Notes: generated from the letters alone by a model not told the origin. Shown: positions 52,262 through 61,229, counted from the first letter of the stretch. The stretch: 64,000 bases of DNA from JAEVLT01 sp044598425 (GCA_044598425.1 CP172536.1:1-64000); one strand, 5' to 3'. Numbers and translations are program-made.

Positions 52262-53140
52262 GTGGATTTGAAATTGATGGATATTGTCGCTAGACGATCA
52301 TATAACTGTGATATTCTTTTTCGGGTGATGGATATTCGGGAAATAGATGGCCAAAAAACAGCCATCCTTTATGGTGAAGACATTCGTCTGGTCGCAGATG
52401 CCCCCTGTACTGACTTGGTCGTCATGAATCAAAACGAGCGGGTTAAACTTTCTCAGGAATACCAGTCGCTTGAAGAGCAATCGTTTCGACTGTTTTCTCA
52501 GGATGTCGAATTATTGAGACAGAGGCAAGAATATGATGCAACAAGCGGTTATACGAAAACAACAAATTTTTTCCAAATTCCGGGTAAAGTTCTGCATTTA
52601 GATGGGGATCCAGAATATTTAAAGAAATGTCTCAATTTATATGAAAAGATTGGTGTCCCTGTTTACGGCATTCATTGCAATGAAAAAGACATGCCGCAAA
52701 GAATAGGCCCTCTGATTGATTACTATCGGCCAGATATTTTGGTGATAACTGGCCATGATGCATACTCAAAGGCCAAGGGGAATATAAACGATATTAATGC
52801 CTATCGTCATTCAAAGCACTTTGTTCAAACGGTTAATGAGGCACGGAGGAAAATTCCTCATTTGGATCAGCTTGTCATTTTTGCAGGCGCTTGTCAGTCT
52901 CATTTTGAATCGCTGATTCATGCAGGCGCGAACTTTGCAAGTTCACCTTCAAGGATTAATATTCATGCATTAGATCCTGTCTATATCGTTGCAAAAATTA
53001 GTTTTACACCTTTTATGGAACGGATAAATGTTTGGGATGTACTGCGAAATACTTTAACGGGAGAAAAAGGACTTGGCGGCATTGAAACAAAAGGTGTACT
53101 AAGAACCGGAATGCCGTATCGTCCGATAATTGAAGACTAA
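52262..53140 (+). CDS. yabG: Sporulation protease YabG
   Basis: YabG is a cysteine protease of the spore coat that processes coat proteins. The 292-residue sequence matches B. subtilis YabG from MDIVARRSYNCDILFR to the C-terminus, with LVITGHDAYSK and FAGACQSHFE as the most conserved parts. GTG at 52262 follows TTGGAGTG (52248-52255); an earlier start at 52235 lacks family support. Confidence 0.95.
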   Translation: MDLKLMDIVARRSYNCDILFRVMDIREIDGQKTAILYGEDIRLVADAPCTDLVVMNQNERVKLSQEYQSLEEQSFRLFSQDVELLRQRQEYDATSGYTKTTNFFQIPGKVLHLDGDPEYLKKCLNLYEKIGVPVYGIHCNEKDMPQRIGPLIDYYRPDILVITGHDAYSKAKGNINDINAYRHSKHFVQTVNEARRKIPHLDQLVIFAGACQSHFESLIHAGANFASSPSRINIHALDPVYIVAKISFTPFMERINVWDVLRNTLTGEKGLGGIETKGVLRTGMPYRPIIED

Positions 53141-53233
53141 AACGGCAGCTGCCAATTTATATGCAAGAAAGTTTAGGAACATCAAAGAAAAAAGTGTGTA
53201 TATCGAAGCAAGCATAAATAACGATTGTGAATG

Positions 53234-53262
53234 GACGATGCGCTTGCGTCGTTTCTTTTTTT
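53234..53262 (+). terminator. Terminator after yabG
   Basis: GACGATGC (53234-53241) pairs with GCGTCGTT (53246-53253), then TCTTTTTTT. Confidence 0.75.
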
Positions 53263-53263
53263 A

Positions 53264-53512
53264 TATTATCAGAATTTATATCTTAACTTCGATAACTGTC
53301 TAGCCCCATAAGAATAAGCTTCGGAAGCATAGCGTCGCACGAAGGAAAAGCGATAGCTTTTTCGAGGAGCGCCCTATCGACTACGTCGCTTCCCTCGCCT
53401 CGTCTACGATAAGTCGAGAACGAAAGACTACCGTCTTTCGACTCTCCTTTATCTCACTCGGCTCAGTCCACCTCCTTACGTCGATGACCAAGGGTGCTTG
53501 CGCTTTTCTTAT
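53264..53512 (+). repeat. Dispersed structured repeat, copy C (long form)
   Basis: A 249-bp element nearly identical to copy A. It begins two bases after the yabG terminator T-run and ends GGGTGCTTGCGCTTTTCTTAT, with one base change in the right-end palindrome arm. It occupies the gap between yabG and the veg promoters. Confidence 0.85.
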
Positions 53513-53586
53513 ATCACACATAATCTTCTCATTTAAAGGCAATCTAAAGATGTTGAAATTTAGAGGAAAAAGAAGATAAAAAAATA

Positions 53587-53616
53587 TTGACAATCATTTT
53601 ATTTGACTGATATAAT
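53587..53616 (+). promoter_or_regulatory. veg promoter, upstream
   Basis: TTGACA (53587-53592) is 18 bp from TATAAT (53611-53616), both perfect. Confidence 0.75.
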
Positions 53617-53628
53617 TTATGCTTTTAT

Positions 53629-53657
53629 TTGACAAAAATATGTCAGCGTGTTATACT
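53629..53657 (+). promoter_or_regulatory. veg promoter, downstream
   Basis: TTGACA (53629-53634) is 17 bp from TATACT (53652-53657). It would start at about 53664, just before the ribosome site. Confidence 0.75.
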
Positions 53658-53678
53658 TTACATAGTGAGGTGGACCAA

Positions 53679-53942
53679 ATGCCAAAAACCTTAGCAGATA
53701 TCAAACAAGCTCTTGACTCAAATTTAGGGAAAAGACTGTTGCTGAAAGCAAATGGTGGGCGCAGAAAAACAATCGAGCGTTCCGGTGTTTTAGCTGAAAC
53801 GTATCCTTCTGTTTTTGTGATTGAATTGGATCAAGACGAAAATGCATTTGAACGTGTTTCCTATAGTTATGCGGATGTATTAACTGAAACTGTTCAAATT
53901 ACCTTCTATGAAGATGCAACAGGACAAGTAGCACTAAGCTAA
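53679..53942 (+). CDS. veg: Veg protein
   Basis: Veg is a small protein linked in B. subtilis to biofilm gene activation. The 87-residue sequence (MPKTLADIKQALDSNLGKRL, KANGGRRKTIERSG, RVSYSYADVLTETVQ) matches it closely. ATG at 53679 follows GTGAGGTGG (53665-53673). Its strong tandem promoters fit its known high expression. Confidence 0.96.
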   Translation: MPKTLADIKQALDSNLGKRLLLKANGGRRKTIERSGVLAETYPSVFVIELDQDENAFERVSYSYADVLTETVQITFYEDATGQVALS

Positions 53943-53961
53943 AAAGTACCTTTTTTACCTG

Positions 53962-53992
53962 GCAGTAGACGTTCAATGTTTGCTGCTTTTTA
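53962..53992 (+). terminator. Terminator after veg
   Basis: GCAGTAGACG pairs with TGTTTGCTGC (with G-U pairs), followed by TTTTTAC. Confidence 0.75.
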
Positions 53993-54125
53993 CTTTTGTC
54001 TCTCATTTCTTCCTACTCCTCCCTATAAAAACTGCAGATCATAAAAGGATAATATAGGCGGTTATGAAACAATCTCCTTCATCCAATACTAAGAAGGCCG
54101 TGAGTGATGAAAGGGGTTGTTTACA

Positions 54126-54302
54126 ATGGGTAGAAGAAGAGGAGTTATGTCCGAGCGTTTTAAAGAGGAATTAGCAAAAGAGCTTGGCTTTTATGAGGTC
54201 GTCCAGCAGGAAGGCTGGGGCGGTATCCGGGCCCGGGACGCAGGAAACATGGTCAAGCGGGCAATTGAACTTGCGGAGCAGCAATTGCTTAACAAACACT
54301 AA
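54126..54302 (+). CDS. sspF: Small acid-soluble spore protein SspF
   Basis: This minor alpha/beta-type SASP binds DNA in the spore. The 58-residue product has the SASP signatures KEELAKELGF and GWGGIRARDAGNMVKRAIE. ATG at 54126 follows GAAAGGGG. A weak forespore-like AATACTA (54085-54091) is upstream, but the -35 is poor. Confidence 0.95.
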   Translation: MGRRRGVMSERFKEELAKELGFYEVVQQEGWGGIRARDAGNMVKRAIELAEQQLLNKH

Positions 54303-54370
54303 CCAATTATGGCGCAGTAACGGCTTGCACCCGCTTCTTGAAATTTAAACAAAACAATCACCACGGCGTG

Positions 54371-54405
54371 AGGCCAGGGACCAGCTCCCTGGCCTTTTTT
54401 CTTTT
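54371..54405 (+). terminator. Terminator after sspF
   Basis: AGGCCAGGGA pairs with TCCCTGGCCT around CCAGC, followed by a T-run. Confidence 0.93.
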
Positions 54406-54549
54406 TCTAAGGAGTGATAAAATAAATAATTTGAATGGAGTGACGTCTTACATTTCTCTTTTTGTGGTAAAATAGGACAAAATGTGGAACGCAGAAAAAC
54501 CCATTAGGCATTTGATCGGCTTGATAATGTTAAAAGTAGGTGGACTTGA

Positions 54550-55419
54550 GTGAAGCTTTTAGTAAAAGCACCCGCTAAGATTAATCTTTCATTAGATGTA
54601 TTGTATAAACGTCCGGATGATTATCATGAGGTCGAAATGGTCATGACGACAATCGATTTGGCAGACCGGATTGAACTAACTTTATTGGAAGAAGACGAAA
54701 TCAATATCCTTACCCATAATCGATTTGTTCCTGATGATCAGCGGAATTTGGCCTTTCAGGCGGCAAAGCTTTTAAAAGAACGATTTACAATCAAGAAGGG
54801 GGTAACGATAGCAATCGAAAAAAACATTCCTGTTGCAGCAGGACTTGCCGGGGGATCAAGTGATGCAGCGGCAACGCTAAGAGGGCTGAATAAATTGTGG
54901 AGCCTTGGTTTATCGCTTGATCAACTAGCTGAAATTGGCGCAGAGATCGGCTCGGATGTTTCATTTTGTGTGTATGGCGGAACAGCACTTGCAAAGGGAC
55001 GGGGCGAATTGATTACAGAAATTCCTGCACCGCCGACCTGCTGGGTTATTCTTGCCAAACCATTCATCGGAGTCTCAACAGCAGAGGTTTATCGGCGGCT
55101 CGATTTAAAAAACGTGCACCACCCGAATATAGAAGAAATGATTCAAGGAATTCGCACAAATGATTACGAGAAGGTATGCAATCAAGTTGGAAATGTGTTA
55201 GAAGAGGTAACATTGAATCTTTATCCGGAAGTAGCACAAATTAAAGAGCAAATGAAGCGGTTTGGCGCGGATGCTGTTTTGATGAGCGGAAGCGGGCCAA
55301 CGGTATTCGGTATTGTTCAGCATGATTCCAGGATGCATCGTATTTATAACGGACTTCGGGGATTTTGTGACCAAGTTTTTGCTGTTAGGATTCTTGGCGA
55401 ACGGTTTCCAATTGATTAA
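54550..55419 (+). CDS. ispE: 4-diphosphocytidyl-2-C-methyl-D-erythritol kinase
   Basis: IspE is the fourth step of the MEP isoprenoid pathway. The 289-residue GHMP kinase has KAPAKINLSL, PVAAGLAGGSSDAAA (ATP loop) and MSGSGPTVFG. GTG at 54550 follows TAGGTGG. TGGTAAAAT (54465-54473) is a possible extended -10. Confidence 0.96.
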   Translation: MKLLVKAPAKINLSLDVLYKRPDDYHEVEMVMTTIDLADRIELTLLEEDEINILTHNRFVPDDQRNLAFQAAKLLKERFTIKKGVTIAIEKNIPVAAGLAGGSSDAAATLRGLNKLWSLGLSLDQLAEIGAEIGSDVSFCVYGGTALAKGRGELITEIPAPPTCWVILAKPFIGVSTAEVYRRLDLKNVHHPNIEEMIQGIRTNDYEKVCNQVGNVLEEVTLNLYPEVAQIKEQMKRFGADAVLMSGSGPTVFGIVQHDSRMHRIYNGLRGFCDQVFAVRILGERFPID

Positions 55420-55474
55420 ATACGTATAATAGTGTTATATTACTATTAGAATATTCGGCTTTCGGAGGTGAATC

Positions 55475-56296
55475 ATGAAATTTCGTCGAAGTGAACGTTT
55501 AATCGATATGACGAATTACTTAATGGAACATCCCCATCAGCTTGTTCCATTAACGTTTTTTGCCGATCGCTATTCTTCTGCCAAATCTTCCATCAGCGAG
55601 GATCTGGCGATTATAAAGGAAACATATGAACAAAGAGGAATCGGAACGCTGCAAACCGTACCCGGAGCAGCGGGCGGTGTCCGATTTTTTGTAAAGGTCA
55701 GCGAAGAAGAAGCCAAACCGTTTGTGAATGAGTTATGTGAGATGATTGCAAATCCTGACCGGCTACTGCCTGGCGGCTATTTGTATTTGACGGATATTTT
55801 AGGAAATCCGGCAATTGTTCAGAAGGCAGGGAAAATTATTGCTTCCGCCTATGCGGATGCAAAGATTGATGTAGTCGTTACCGTTGCCACAAAAGGGATT
55901 CCGCTTGCTTATGCTGTTGCCAGCCAACTGAATGCTCCCGTGGTGATTGTCCGGCGGGACAGCAAAGTAACGGAAGGTCCAACGGTAAGCATTAATTATG
56001 TATCCGGATCAACCAAAAGGATTCAAACAATGGTTTTGGCTAAAAGAAGCCTTGCAGAGGGTTCCCAAGTATTGATTGTCGACGACTTTATGAAAGCTGG
56101 CGGAACGGTGATGGGAATGATGAATTTACTTGAAGAATTCAATGCCAATGTTGCCGGGATTGCGGTGTTAGTAGAAGCGGAAAAGATTAAAGAACGTTTA
56201 GTGGATGAATATTTATCGCTTGTACGGCTTTCAGATGTCGATGTAAAAGAGAAAAAAATTAGTGTGCACGAAGGCAATTTTTTTCAAAAAAAATAG
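55475..56296 (+). CDS. purR: Pur operon repressor PurR
   Basis: PurR represses purine genes and is relieved by PRPP. The 273-residue protein has an N-terminal winged helix (1-74) and a PRTase-like domain with the PRPP motif VLIVDDFMKAGGT. ATG at 55475 follows TCGGAGGTGA. TATAAT (55425-55430) upstream may be its -10. yabJ follows, as in B. subtilis. Confidence 0.97.
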   Translation: MKFRRSERLIDMTNYLMEHPHQLVPLTFFADRYSSAKSSISEDLAIIKETYEQRGIGTLQTVPGAAGGVRFFVKVSEEEAKPFVNELCEMIANPDRLLPGGYLYLTDILGNPAIVQKAGKIIASAYADAKIDVVVTVATKGIPLAYAVASQLNAPVVIVRRDSKVTEGPTVSINYVSGSTKRIQTMVLAKRSLAEGSQVLIVDDFMKAGGTVMGMMNLLEEFNANVAGIAVLVEAEKIKERLVDEYLSLVRLSDVDVKEKKISVHEGNFFQKK

Positions 56297-56337
56297 TCTT
56301 TGATCGTTTTTGTTGACATAACGAGGAGGTAGTAAAA

Positions 56338-56715
56338 ATGAAATCTGTTCAAACGAATTTGGCGCCAGCTGCAATTGGTCCTTATTCCCAAGGAATTATT
56401 GTGAACAATCTGTTTTACAGTTCGGGGCAAATTCCACTGAGGGCTGATGGGACGATGGTTTCTGGCGATATTAAGCAGCAGACAAAGCAAGTTTTTCAAA
56501 ACTTACAAGCAGTTTTAGAAGCAGCAGGTGCTTCGCTTGATACAGTTGTAAAGGCAACTGTATTTGTAAAAAACATCGATGATTTTGCAGCTGTGAATGA
56601 AGTGTATGGAGAGTACTTTTCGAATCATAAACCAGCCCGTTCCTTAGTAGAGGTATCCCGCTTACCGAAGGATGCACTCATTGAGATCGAAGTGATTGCC
56701 CGCGTAAAAGAATGA
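56338..56715 (+). CDS. yabJ: RidA family enamine/imine deaminase YabJ
   Basis: RidA proteins hydrolyse reactive enamines and imines made by PLP enzymes; YabJ is also required for purR function in B. subtilis. The 125-residue protein has APAAIGPYSQGI, FYSSGQIPL and the signature PARSLVEVSRLPKDALIEIE, including the active Arg. ATG at 56338 follows CGAGGAGGT. Confidence 0.96.
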   Translation: MKSVQTNLAPAAIGPYSQGIIVNNLFYSSGQIPLRADGTMVSGDIKQQTKQVFQNLQAVLEAAGASLDTVVKATVFVKNIDDFAAVNEVYGEYFSNHKPARSLVEVSRLPKDALIEIEVIARVKE

Positions 56716-56823
56716 AAAAAGGATAATATTATTTTAATATTCCCGCTTTTTAAGTGTGAAATAAGGTTATTTTTTCCAAAAGTTCTAATTCGCCCTATTT
56801 TTCTAAAAAAATAAAAAAACAAG

Positions 56824-56850
56824 AAGGAAAACGGTTACCGTCTGTTGAAT
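56824..56850 (+). promoter_or_regulatory. Sigma-H promoter of spoVG
   Basis: AAGGAAAA (56824-56831) and GTTGAAT (56844-56850), 12 bp apart, fit the sigma-H consensus (RnAGGAWWW and RnnGAAT). The AT-rich stretch before it would suit AbrB binding. Confidence 0.78.
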
Positions 56851-56893
56851 TAATTAAATTAGATTTTTATCTATGAGAAAAGGGTGTGAACAC

Positions 56894-57184
56894 ATGGAGG
56901 TAACTGACGTAAGATTACGGCGCGTTAATACGGATGGGCGGATGAGAGCAATTGCTTCAATTACTCTCGACAGCGAATTCGTTGTGCATGACATTCGTGT
57001 GATTGACGGAAACAATGGTTTATTCGTAGCGATGCCTAGCAAACGTACACCAGACGGAGAATTTCGAGATATTGCGCATCCAATCAATTCAGGAACTCGC
57101 AGCAAAATTCAAGAAGCTGTTTTGGCTGAGTATCACCGCTTGGGTGAAGTAGAAGTTGAGTTTGAAGAAGCCGGGGCTTCCTAA
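56894..57184 (+). CDS. spoVG: Septation regulator SpoVG
   Basis: SpoVG is a small regulator of septation and spore cortex formation, known as an RNA/DNA-binding protein. The 96 residues match the family: MEVTDVRLRRVNTDGRMRA, FVVHDIRVIDG, PSKRTPDGEFRDIAHPI. ATG at 56894 follows AAAAGGGTGTG. Confidence 0.97.
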   Translation: MEVTDVRLRRVNTDGRMRAIASITLDSEFVVHDIRVIDGNNGLFVAMPSKRTPDGEFRDIAHPINSGTRSKIQEAVLAEYHRLGEVEVEFEEAGAS

Positions 57185-57200
57185 TGACAGTGTATACATC

Positions 57201-57233
57201 AAGAGCCTGCTCAAAAAGTGGGGCTCTTTTTTC
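57201..57233 (+). terminator. Terminator after spoVG
   Basis: AAGAGCC (57201-57207) pairs with GGCTCTT (57222-57228), followed by TTTTCTTTT. Confidence 0.88.
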
Positions 57234-57401
57234 TTTTCAGATCGGCCGGTCCCCTATAACTCCGCATCGGACTCCATCTGCTTTTCTCCAAAATTCTACT
57301 TTTAATGACAAATATCGGCACTTGCTTATCTATTGTTGAAAAGATTCGTCAATTGAGATAATATTTTTAATGGATAAAAAGGTTAAATTGGGGGCTAGTT
57401 C

Positions 57402-58775
57402 ATGTCGAAACGTTATGCCGTAATTTTAGCTGCAGGACAGGGGACCCGAATGAAGTCTAAGCTTTACAAAGTCCTTCATCCCGTATGCGGCAAGCCAATG
57501 GTACAGCACGTTGTTGATCAAATTTCAAAGCTTAATATACAGGAAATCGTGACAATTATTGGTCACGGTGCGGAAAAAGTTCAATCACAGCTTGGCAGCG
57601 GCAGCAAATATGCGCTGCAGGAAGAACAACTTGGAACTGCGCACGCTGTTATGCAGGCAAAGGAAATACTAGAGGGAAAAGAAGGCGTAACAATCGTTGT
57701 TTGCGGTGATACTCCGCTGATAAAGACAAAAACAATGGAAGCATTGTTTGCACAGCATGAGAAAAAGAAAGCAAAAGCAACCATTCTAACTGCTAAAATA
57801 GATGATCCAGCAGGTTATGGACGGATTATTCGCAATAAGGATGGCTTTGTCGAAAAAATTGTTGAACACAAGGATGCCAATGAAGAGGAACGAAAAATTA
57901 ACGAAATCAATACCGGCACGTACTGCTTTGATAATCAGGCGTTATTTTCCGCTTTACAGGCCGTGTCAAATGATAATGTCCAAGGGGAGTACTACCTGCC
58001 AGATGTGGTTGAAATTTTAAAAAAGCAAGGGGAAGTCGTAACGGCCTTCCAGACCGATGATTTTGAAGAAACGCTTGGCGTAAATGATCGGGTGGCGCTG
58101 GCGGAAGCGGAAAGAATTATGCGTAAGCGGATTAATCAAATCCATATGCGCAACGGTGTAACAATTATCGACCCTTCCAGCACTTACATTGGAACAGATG
58201 TTCAAATCGGACAGGATACGATTATTTTTCCAGGGACGATGATAAAGGGAGATACAGTGATTGGCTCCGATTGCCAAATCGGACCAAATTCCGAAATTGA
58301 AGACTGTCAAATAGGCGATAGTACAGTGATTCGCCAATCAGTAGCCGCTAAAAGTTCAATTGGCTCGAGGGTAAATATTGGGCCATTCGCACATATTCGC
58401 CCGCAATCCGCTATTGAGGATGAGGTGAAAATCGGTAACTTTGTCGAGATAAAAAAAGCTGTGTTCGGTAAAGGCAGTAAGGCATCTCATTTGAGCTATA
58501 TTGGCGATGCGGAAGTCGGCCGAGATGTAAACATTGGCTGCGGGTCGATTACGGTCAATTATGATGGGAAAAATAAGTTCCTGACGAAGATCGAAGATGA
58601 AGTATTTATTGGCTGTAATTCAAATCTTGTTGCTCCGGTAACGATCGGCAAAGGAGCATACGTTGCTGCGGGGTCGACGATTACAAAGGATGTTCCTGGT
58701 GAGGCGTTATCGATTGCGCGTGCGCGTCAAGAGAATAAGGAGAATTACGTTCAAAAACTGAACATGAAGAAATAA
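57402..58775 (+). CDS. glmU: Bifunctional GlmU uridylyltransferase/acetyltransferase (GcaD)
   Basis: GlmU acetylates glucosamine 1-phosphate and makes UDP-GlcNAc for cell wall. Residues 1-230 form the uridylyltransferase with LAAGQGTRMKSKLYKVLHP; residues 250-450 form the left-handed beta helix of hexapeptide repeats. Length 457. ATG at 57402 follows GGGGGC. It is followed by prs and ctc. Confidence 0.97.
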   Translation: MSKRYAVILAAGQGTRMKSKLYKVLHPVCGKPMVQHVVDQISKLNIQEIVTIIGHGAEKVQSQLGSGSKYALQEEQLGTAHAVMQAKEILEGKEGVTIVVCGDTPLIKTKTMEALFAQHEKKKAKATILTAKIDDPAGYGRIIRNKDGFVEKIVEHKDANEEERKINEINTGTYCFDNQALFSALQAVSNDNVQGEYYLPDVVEILKKQGEVVTAFQTDDFEETLGVNDRVALAEAERIMRKRINQIHMRNGVTIIDPSSTYIGTDVQIGQDTIIFPGTMIKGDTVIGSDCQIGPNSEIEDCQIGDSTVIRQSVAAKSSIGSRVNIGPFAHIRPQSAIEDEVKIGNFVEIKKAVFGKGSKASHLSYIGDAEVGRDVNIGCGSITVNYDGKNKFLTKIEDEVFIGCNSNLVAPVTIGKGAYVAAGSTITKDVPGEALSIARARQENKENYVQKLNMKK

Positions 58776-58832
58776 AGAACAATTTGTTCTAAGTATAGAA
58801 TTTGTTACACCACAATACTACTGGAGGGCATT

Positions 58833-59789
58833 ATGTCGAATCAATATTTAGATCCAAATTTAAAGGTTTTTAGCCTGAACTCAAATTATCCTCTGGCCGA
58901 AGAAATTGCAAAGGTCATCGGGGTAGAATTAGGGAAATGTTCGGTTACACGTTTTAGTGATGGAGAAATTCAAATTAATATTGAAGAAAGTATCCGCGGC
59001 TGCGATGTCTTTGTCATTCAGTCAACCAGTGCTCCTGTAAACGAAAATATTATGGAGCTGTTAATCATGATTGATGCTTTGAAGCGTGCATCAGCAAAAA
59101 CAATTAATATTGTAATGCCTTATTACGGTTATGCCCGACAAGACCGCAAAGCGCGTGCACGTGAACCGATTACCGCCAAATTGGTAGCTAACCTGCTTGA
59201 AACGGCTGGTGCCACCCGTGTGATCACTCTTGATTTACATGCGCCGCAAATCCAAGGCTTCTTCGATATCCCAACAGATCAATTAATGGGTGTACCGATT
59301 TTAGCTGAATACTTTAAAAACAAAAAATTCGATGGCGATATTGTTGTCGTTTCTCCAGACCACGGTGGTGTTACGAGGGCGCGAAAAATGGCTGAGCGCT
59401 TAAAAGCACCGATTGCGATTATTGATAAGCGGCGCCCAAGGCCAAATGTTGCGGAAGTCATGAATATTGTTGGAAATATCGAAGGAAAAGTTGCGATCTT
59501 GATCGATGATATTATCGACACTGCGGGTACAATCACGCTTGCGGCTAATGCGCTGGTGGAAAATGGTGCAGCAGAAGTATATGCCTGTTGTACGCATCCT
59601 GTATTATCAGGCCCAGCTCTGGAACGAATCCAAAACTCCAAAATTAAAGAACTAGTGATTACAAACTCAATTCAATTGCCTGAAGAAAAACGGATTGATA
59701 AAATTGTCAATCTTTCAGTGGCTCCATTAATTGGTGAAGCAATCATTCGTGTTCACGAAGAGCAGTCAGTGAGCACATTGTTTGATTAA
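58833..59789 (+). CDS. prs: Ribose-phosphate pyrophosphokinase
   Basis: Prs makes PRPP from ribose 5-phosphate, feeding purine, pyrimidine, His and Trp synthesis; PRPP is also the PurR effector. The 318-residue protein has the flexible loop RQDRKARAREPITAKL and the PRPP motif DDIIDTAGT. ATG at 58833 follows CTGGAGGG. Confidence 0.98.
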   Translation: MSNQYLDPNLKVFSLNSNYPLAEEIAKVIGVELGKCSVTRFSDGEIQINIEESIRGCDVFVIQSTSAPVNENIMELLIMIDALKRASAKTINIVMPYYGYARQDRKARAREPITAKLVANLLETAGATRVITLDLHAPQIQGFFDIPTDQLMGVPILAEYFKNKKFDGDIVVVSPDHGGVTRARKMAERLKAPIAIIDKRRPRPNVAEVMNIVGNIEGKVAILIDDIIDTAGTITLAANALVENGAAEVYACCTHPVLSGPALERIQNSKIKELVITNSIQLPEEKRIDKIVNLSVAPLIGEAIIRVHEEQSVSTLFD

Positions 59790-59808
59790 TTTGTAATGTA
59801 GGTTTAAC

Positions 59809-59834
59809 GTTTAGACATTCCTGTTTTGGGGCAT
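59809..59834 (+). promoter_or_regulatory. Candidate sigma-B promoter for ctc
   Basis: GTTTAG (59809-59814) and GGGCAT (59829-59834), 14 bp apart, each match the sigma-B consensus (GTTTAA, GGGTAT) at five of six bases. ctc is a classical sigma-B gene in B. subtilis. Confidence 0.7.
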
Positions 59835-59879
59835 TTTATATAGATAGTAAATGACCTAAAATGGGAAGGTGGCAATTTT

Positions 59880-60512
59880 ATGAGTACTACTTTACAAGCA
59901 AAAGAAAGAAAAGATTTTAAAAAATCAACATTAAAAATGATTCGACATAATGGGAGCATCCCGGCAGTTGTCTACGGTGCCAAATTGGAAAGCAAACCGG
60001 TCTATATTAGTTCAGCTGATTTGACGAAAACCATTCGGGCTGTCGGCCGAAACGGCGTGATCTCACTTGATGTAGAAGGCAGCAAACATGATGTCGTTTT
60101 AACGGATTATCAAGAAGATATAAAAAGGGAAATTATTCATGTGGATTTCCTTGCTGTTGATAAGTCTTCCAAAATTAATGTTGATGTCCGGCTTGTCCTT
60201 GTTGGTGAGGCTGCAGGAGTGAAAGATGGAGGCGTGTTGCAGCAGCCACTGCATGAAATTTCGATTACAGCTACACCTGATCAGATCCCTCAGCAGGTTG
60301 AAGTGGATATAACACAGCTGCAAGTGGGTGAAACGGTTACAATTGCTGATATTAAAACAAGCGGATCCTACACCATTAATCATGATGATGAAGAAGTAGT
60401 CGCATCGATTCTTCCGCCAAAACAAGAGGAAGAAATTAATTCTGGAGAGCAGCAGGCTGAGGGACATCCGGAAAATGAAGAAGGAAGAGAAACTGAACCT
60501 GTAGGAGAATAG
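59880..60512 (+). CDS. ctc: General stress protein Ctc (ribosomal protein L25/TL5)
   Basis: Ctc binds 5S rRNA in the ribosome, mainly under stress. The 210 residues comprise the L25 domain (1-95) and the TL5 C-terminal beta domain (100-185), with an acidic tail. ATG at 59880 follows GGGAAGGTGG. Confidence 0.95.
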   Translation: MSTTLQAKERKDFKKSTLKMIRHNGSIPAVVYGAKLESKPVYISSADLTKTIRAVGRNGVISLDVEGSKHDVVLTDYQEDIKREIIHVDFLAVDKSSKINVDVRLVLVGEAAGVKDGGVLQQPLHEISITATPDQIPQQVEVDITQLQVGETVTIADIKTSGSYTINHDDEEVVASILPPKQEEEINSGEQQAEGHPENEEGRETEPVGE

Positions 60513-60521
60513 GAAAAAGGA

Positions 60522-60552
60522 GACGTAGCCTTTTTTTAGGTTACGTCTTTTG
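60522..60552 (+). terminator. Terminator after ctc
   Basis: GACGTAGCC (60522-60530) pairs with GGTTACGTC (60539-60547), then TTTT. The short T-run may allow read-through into pth. Confidence 0.7.
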
Positions 60553-60577
60553 CAGTTACGATTTTGGGGTGAATCTA

Positions 60578-61138
60578 TTGAAGCTGATTGTAGGGTTAGG
60601 GAATCCAGGAAGGGAATATGCGAAAACAAGGCATAATGTGGGTTTTGAAGTCATTGATGAACTGTCAACCCGGCTTGCTATTCCACTGGATCAAGCCAAA
60701 TTAAAAGGACTGTATGGAATTGGGTTTGTAAATGGGGAAAAAGTCTTGCTGTTAAAGCCGCTCACCTATATGAACTTATCCGGTGAATCCATTCGGGCAG
60801 TTATGGATTATTACCAGATTGACCAGGAAGATTTGCTCGTCATTTACGATGACCTGGATTTACCGGTTGGTAAAATCAGGCTGCGCCAAAAAGGAAGCGC
60901 CGGCGGCCATAATGGCATTAAGTCAACGATTGCCCATCTAGGATCTCAGCAGTTCAATCGAATTCGCGTTGGCATTGATCGCCCGAAAAACGGAATGAGA
61001 ATCCCTGATTATGTATTAGGCAGGTTTCTGGCAGCTGAACAGATCGATGTTTTAGCAGCCATCAGAAGGAGTGCTGATGCCAGTGAAGCTTGGATCCACA
61101 AGCCATTTCTCCAAGTGATGAATGAATTTAATCAGTAA
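60578..61138 (+). CDS. pth: Peptidyl-tRNA hydrolase (SpoVC)
   Basis: Pth recycles tRNA from peptidyl-tRNA drop-off. The 186-residue protein starts MKLIVGLGNPGREY and has the catalytic His in TRHNVGF and the KGSAGGHNGIKS segment. TTG at 60578 is chosen: GGGGTGA (60566-60572) is five bases upstream. GTG at 60569 overlaps that site. Confidence 0.96.
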   Translation: MKLIVGLGNPGREYAKTRHNVGFEVIDELSTRLAIPLDQAKLKGLYGIGFVNGEKVLLLKPLTYMNLSGESIRAVMDYYQIDQEDLLVIYDDLDLPVGKIRLRQKGSAGGHNGIKSTIAHLGSQQFNRIRVGIDRPKNGMRIPDYVLGRFLAAEQIDVLAAIRRSADASEAWIHKPFLQVMNEFNQ

Positions 61139-61199
61139 GCTTCATGATGGGGCAGTTTGCTATCATATACTCCTAAATATCCATTGTGATAGAAGCCCC

Positions 61200-61229
61200 T
61201 GAATATTTTTCCTGAATCCGTTTATACTA
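61200..61229 (+). promoter_or_regulatory. Candidate forespore promoter for fin
   Basis: TGAATA (61200-61205) and TATACTA (61223-61229), 17 bp apart, resemble the sigma-G/sigma-F type (TGHATR and CATACTA). Confidence 0.5.

Noticed and set aside
40458..53593. Minus-strand ORFs sharing RKAQAPLVI at 40458-40652, 45916-46098 and 53381-53593
   Set aside because: They are translations of the right end of the dispersed repeat; the shared part reflects the DNA repeat and the flanks are unrelated.
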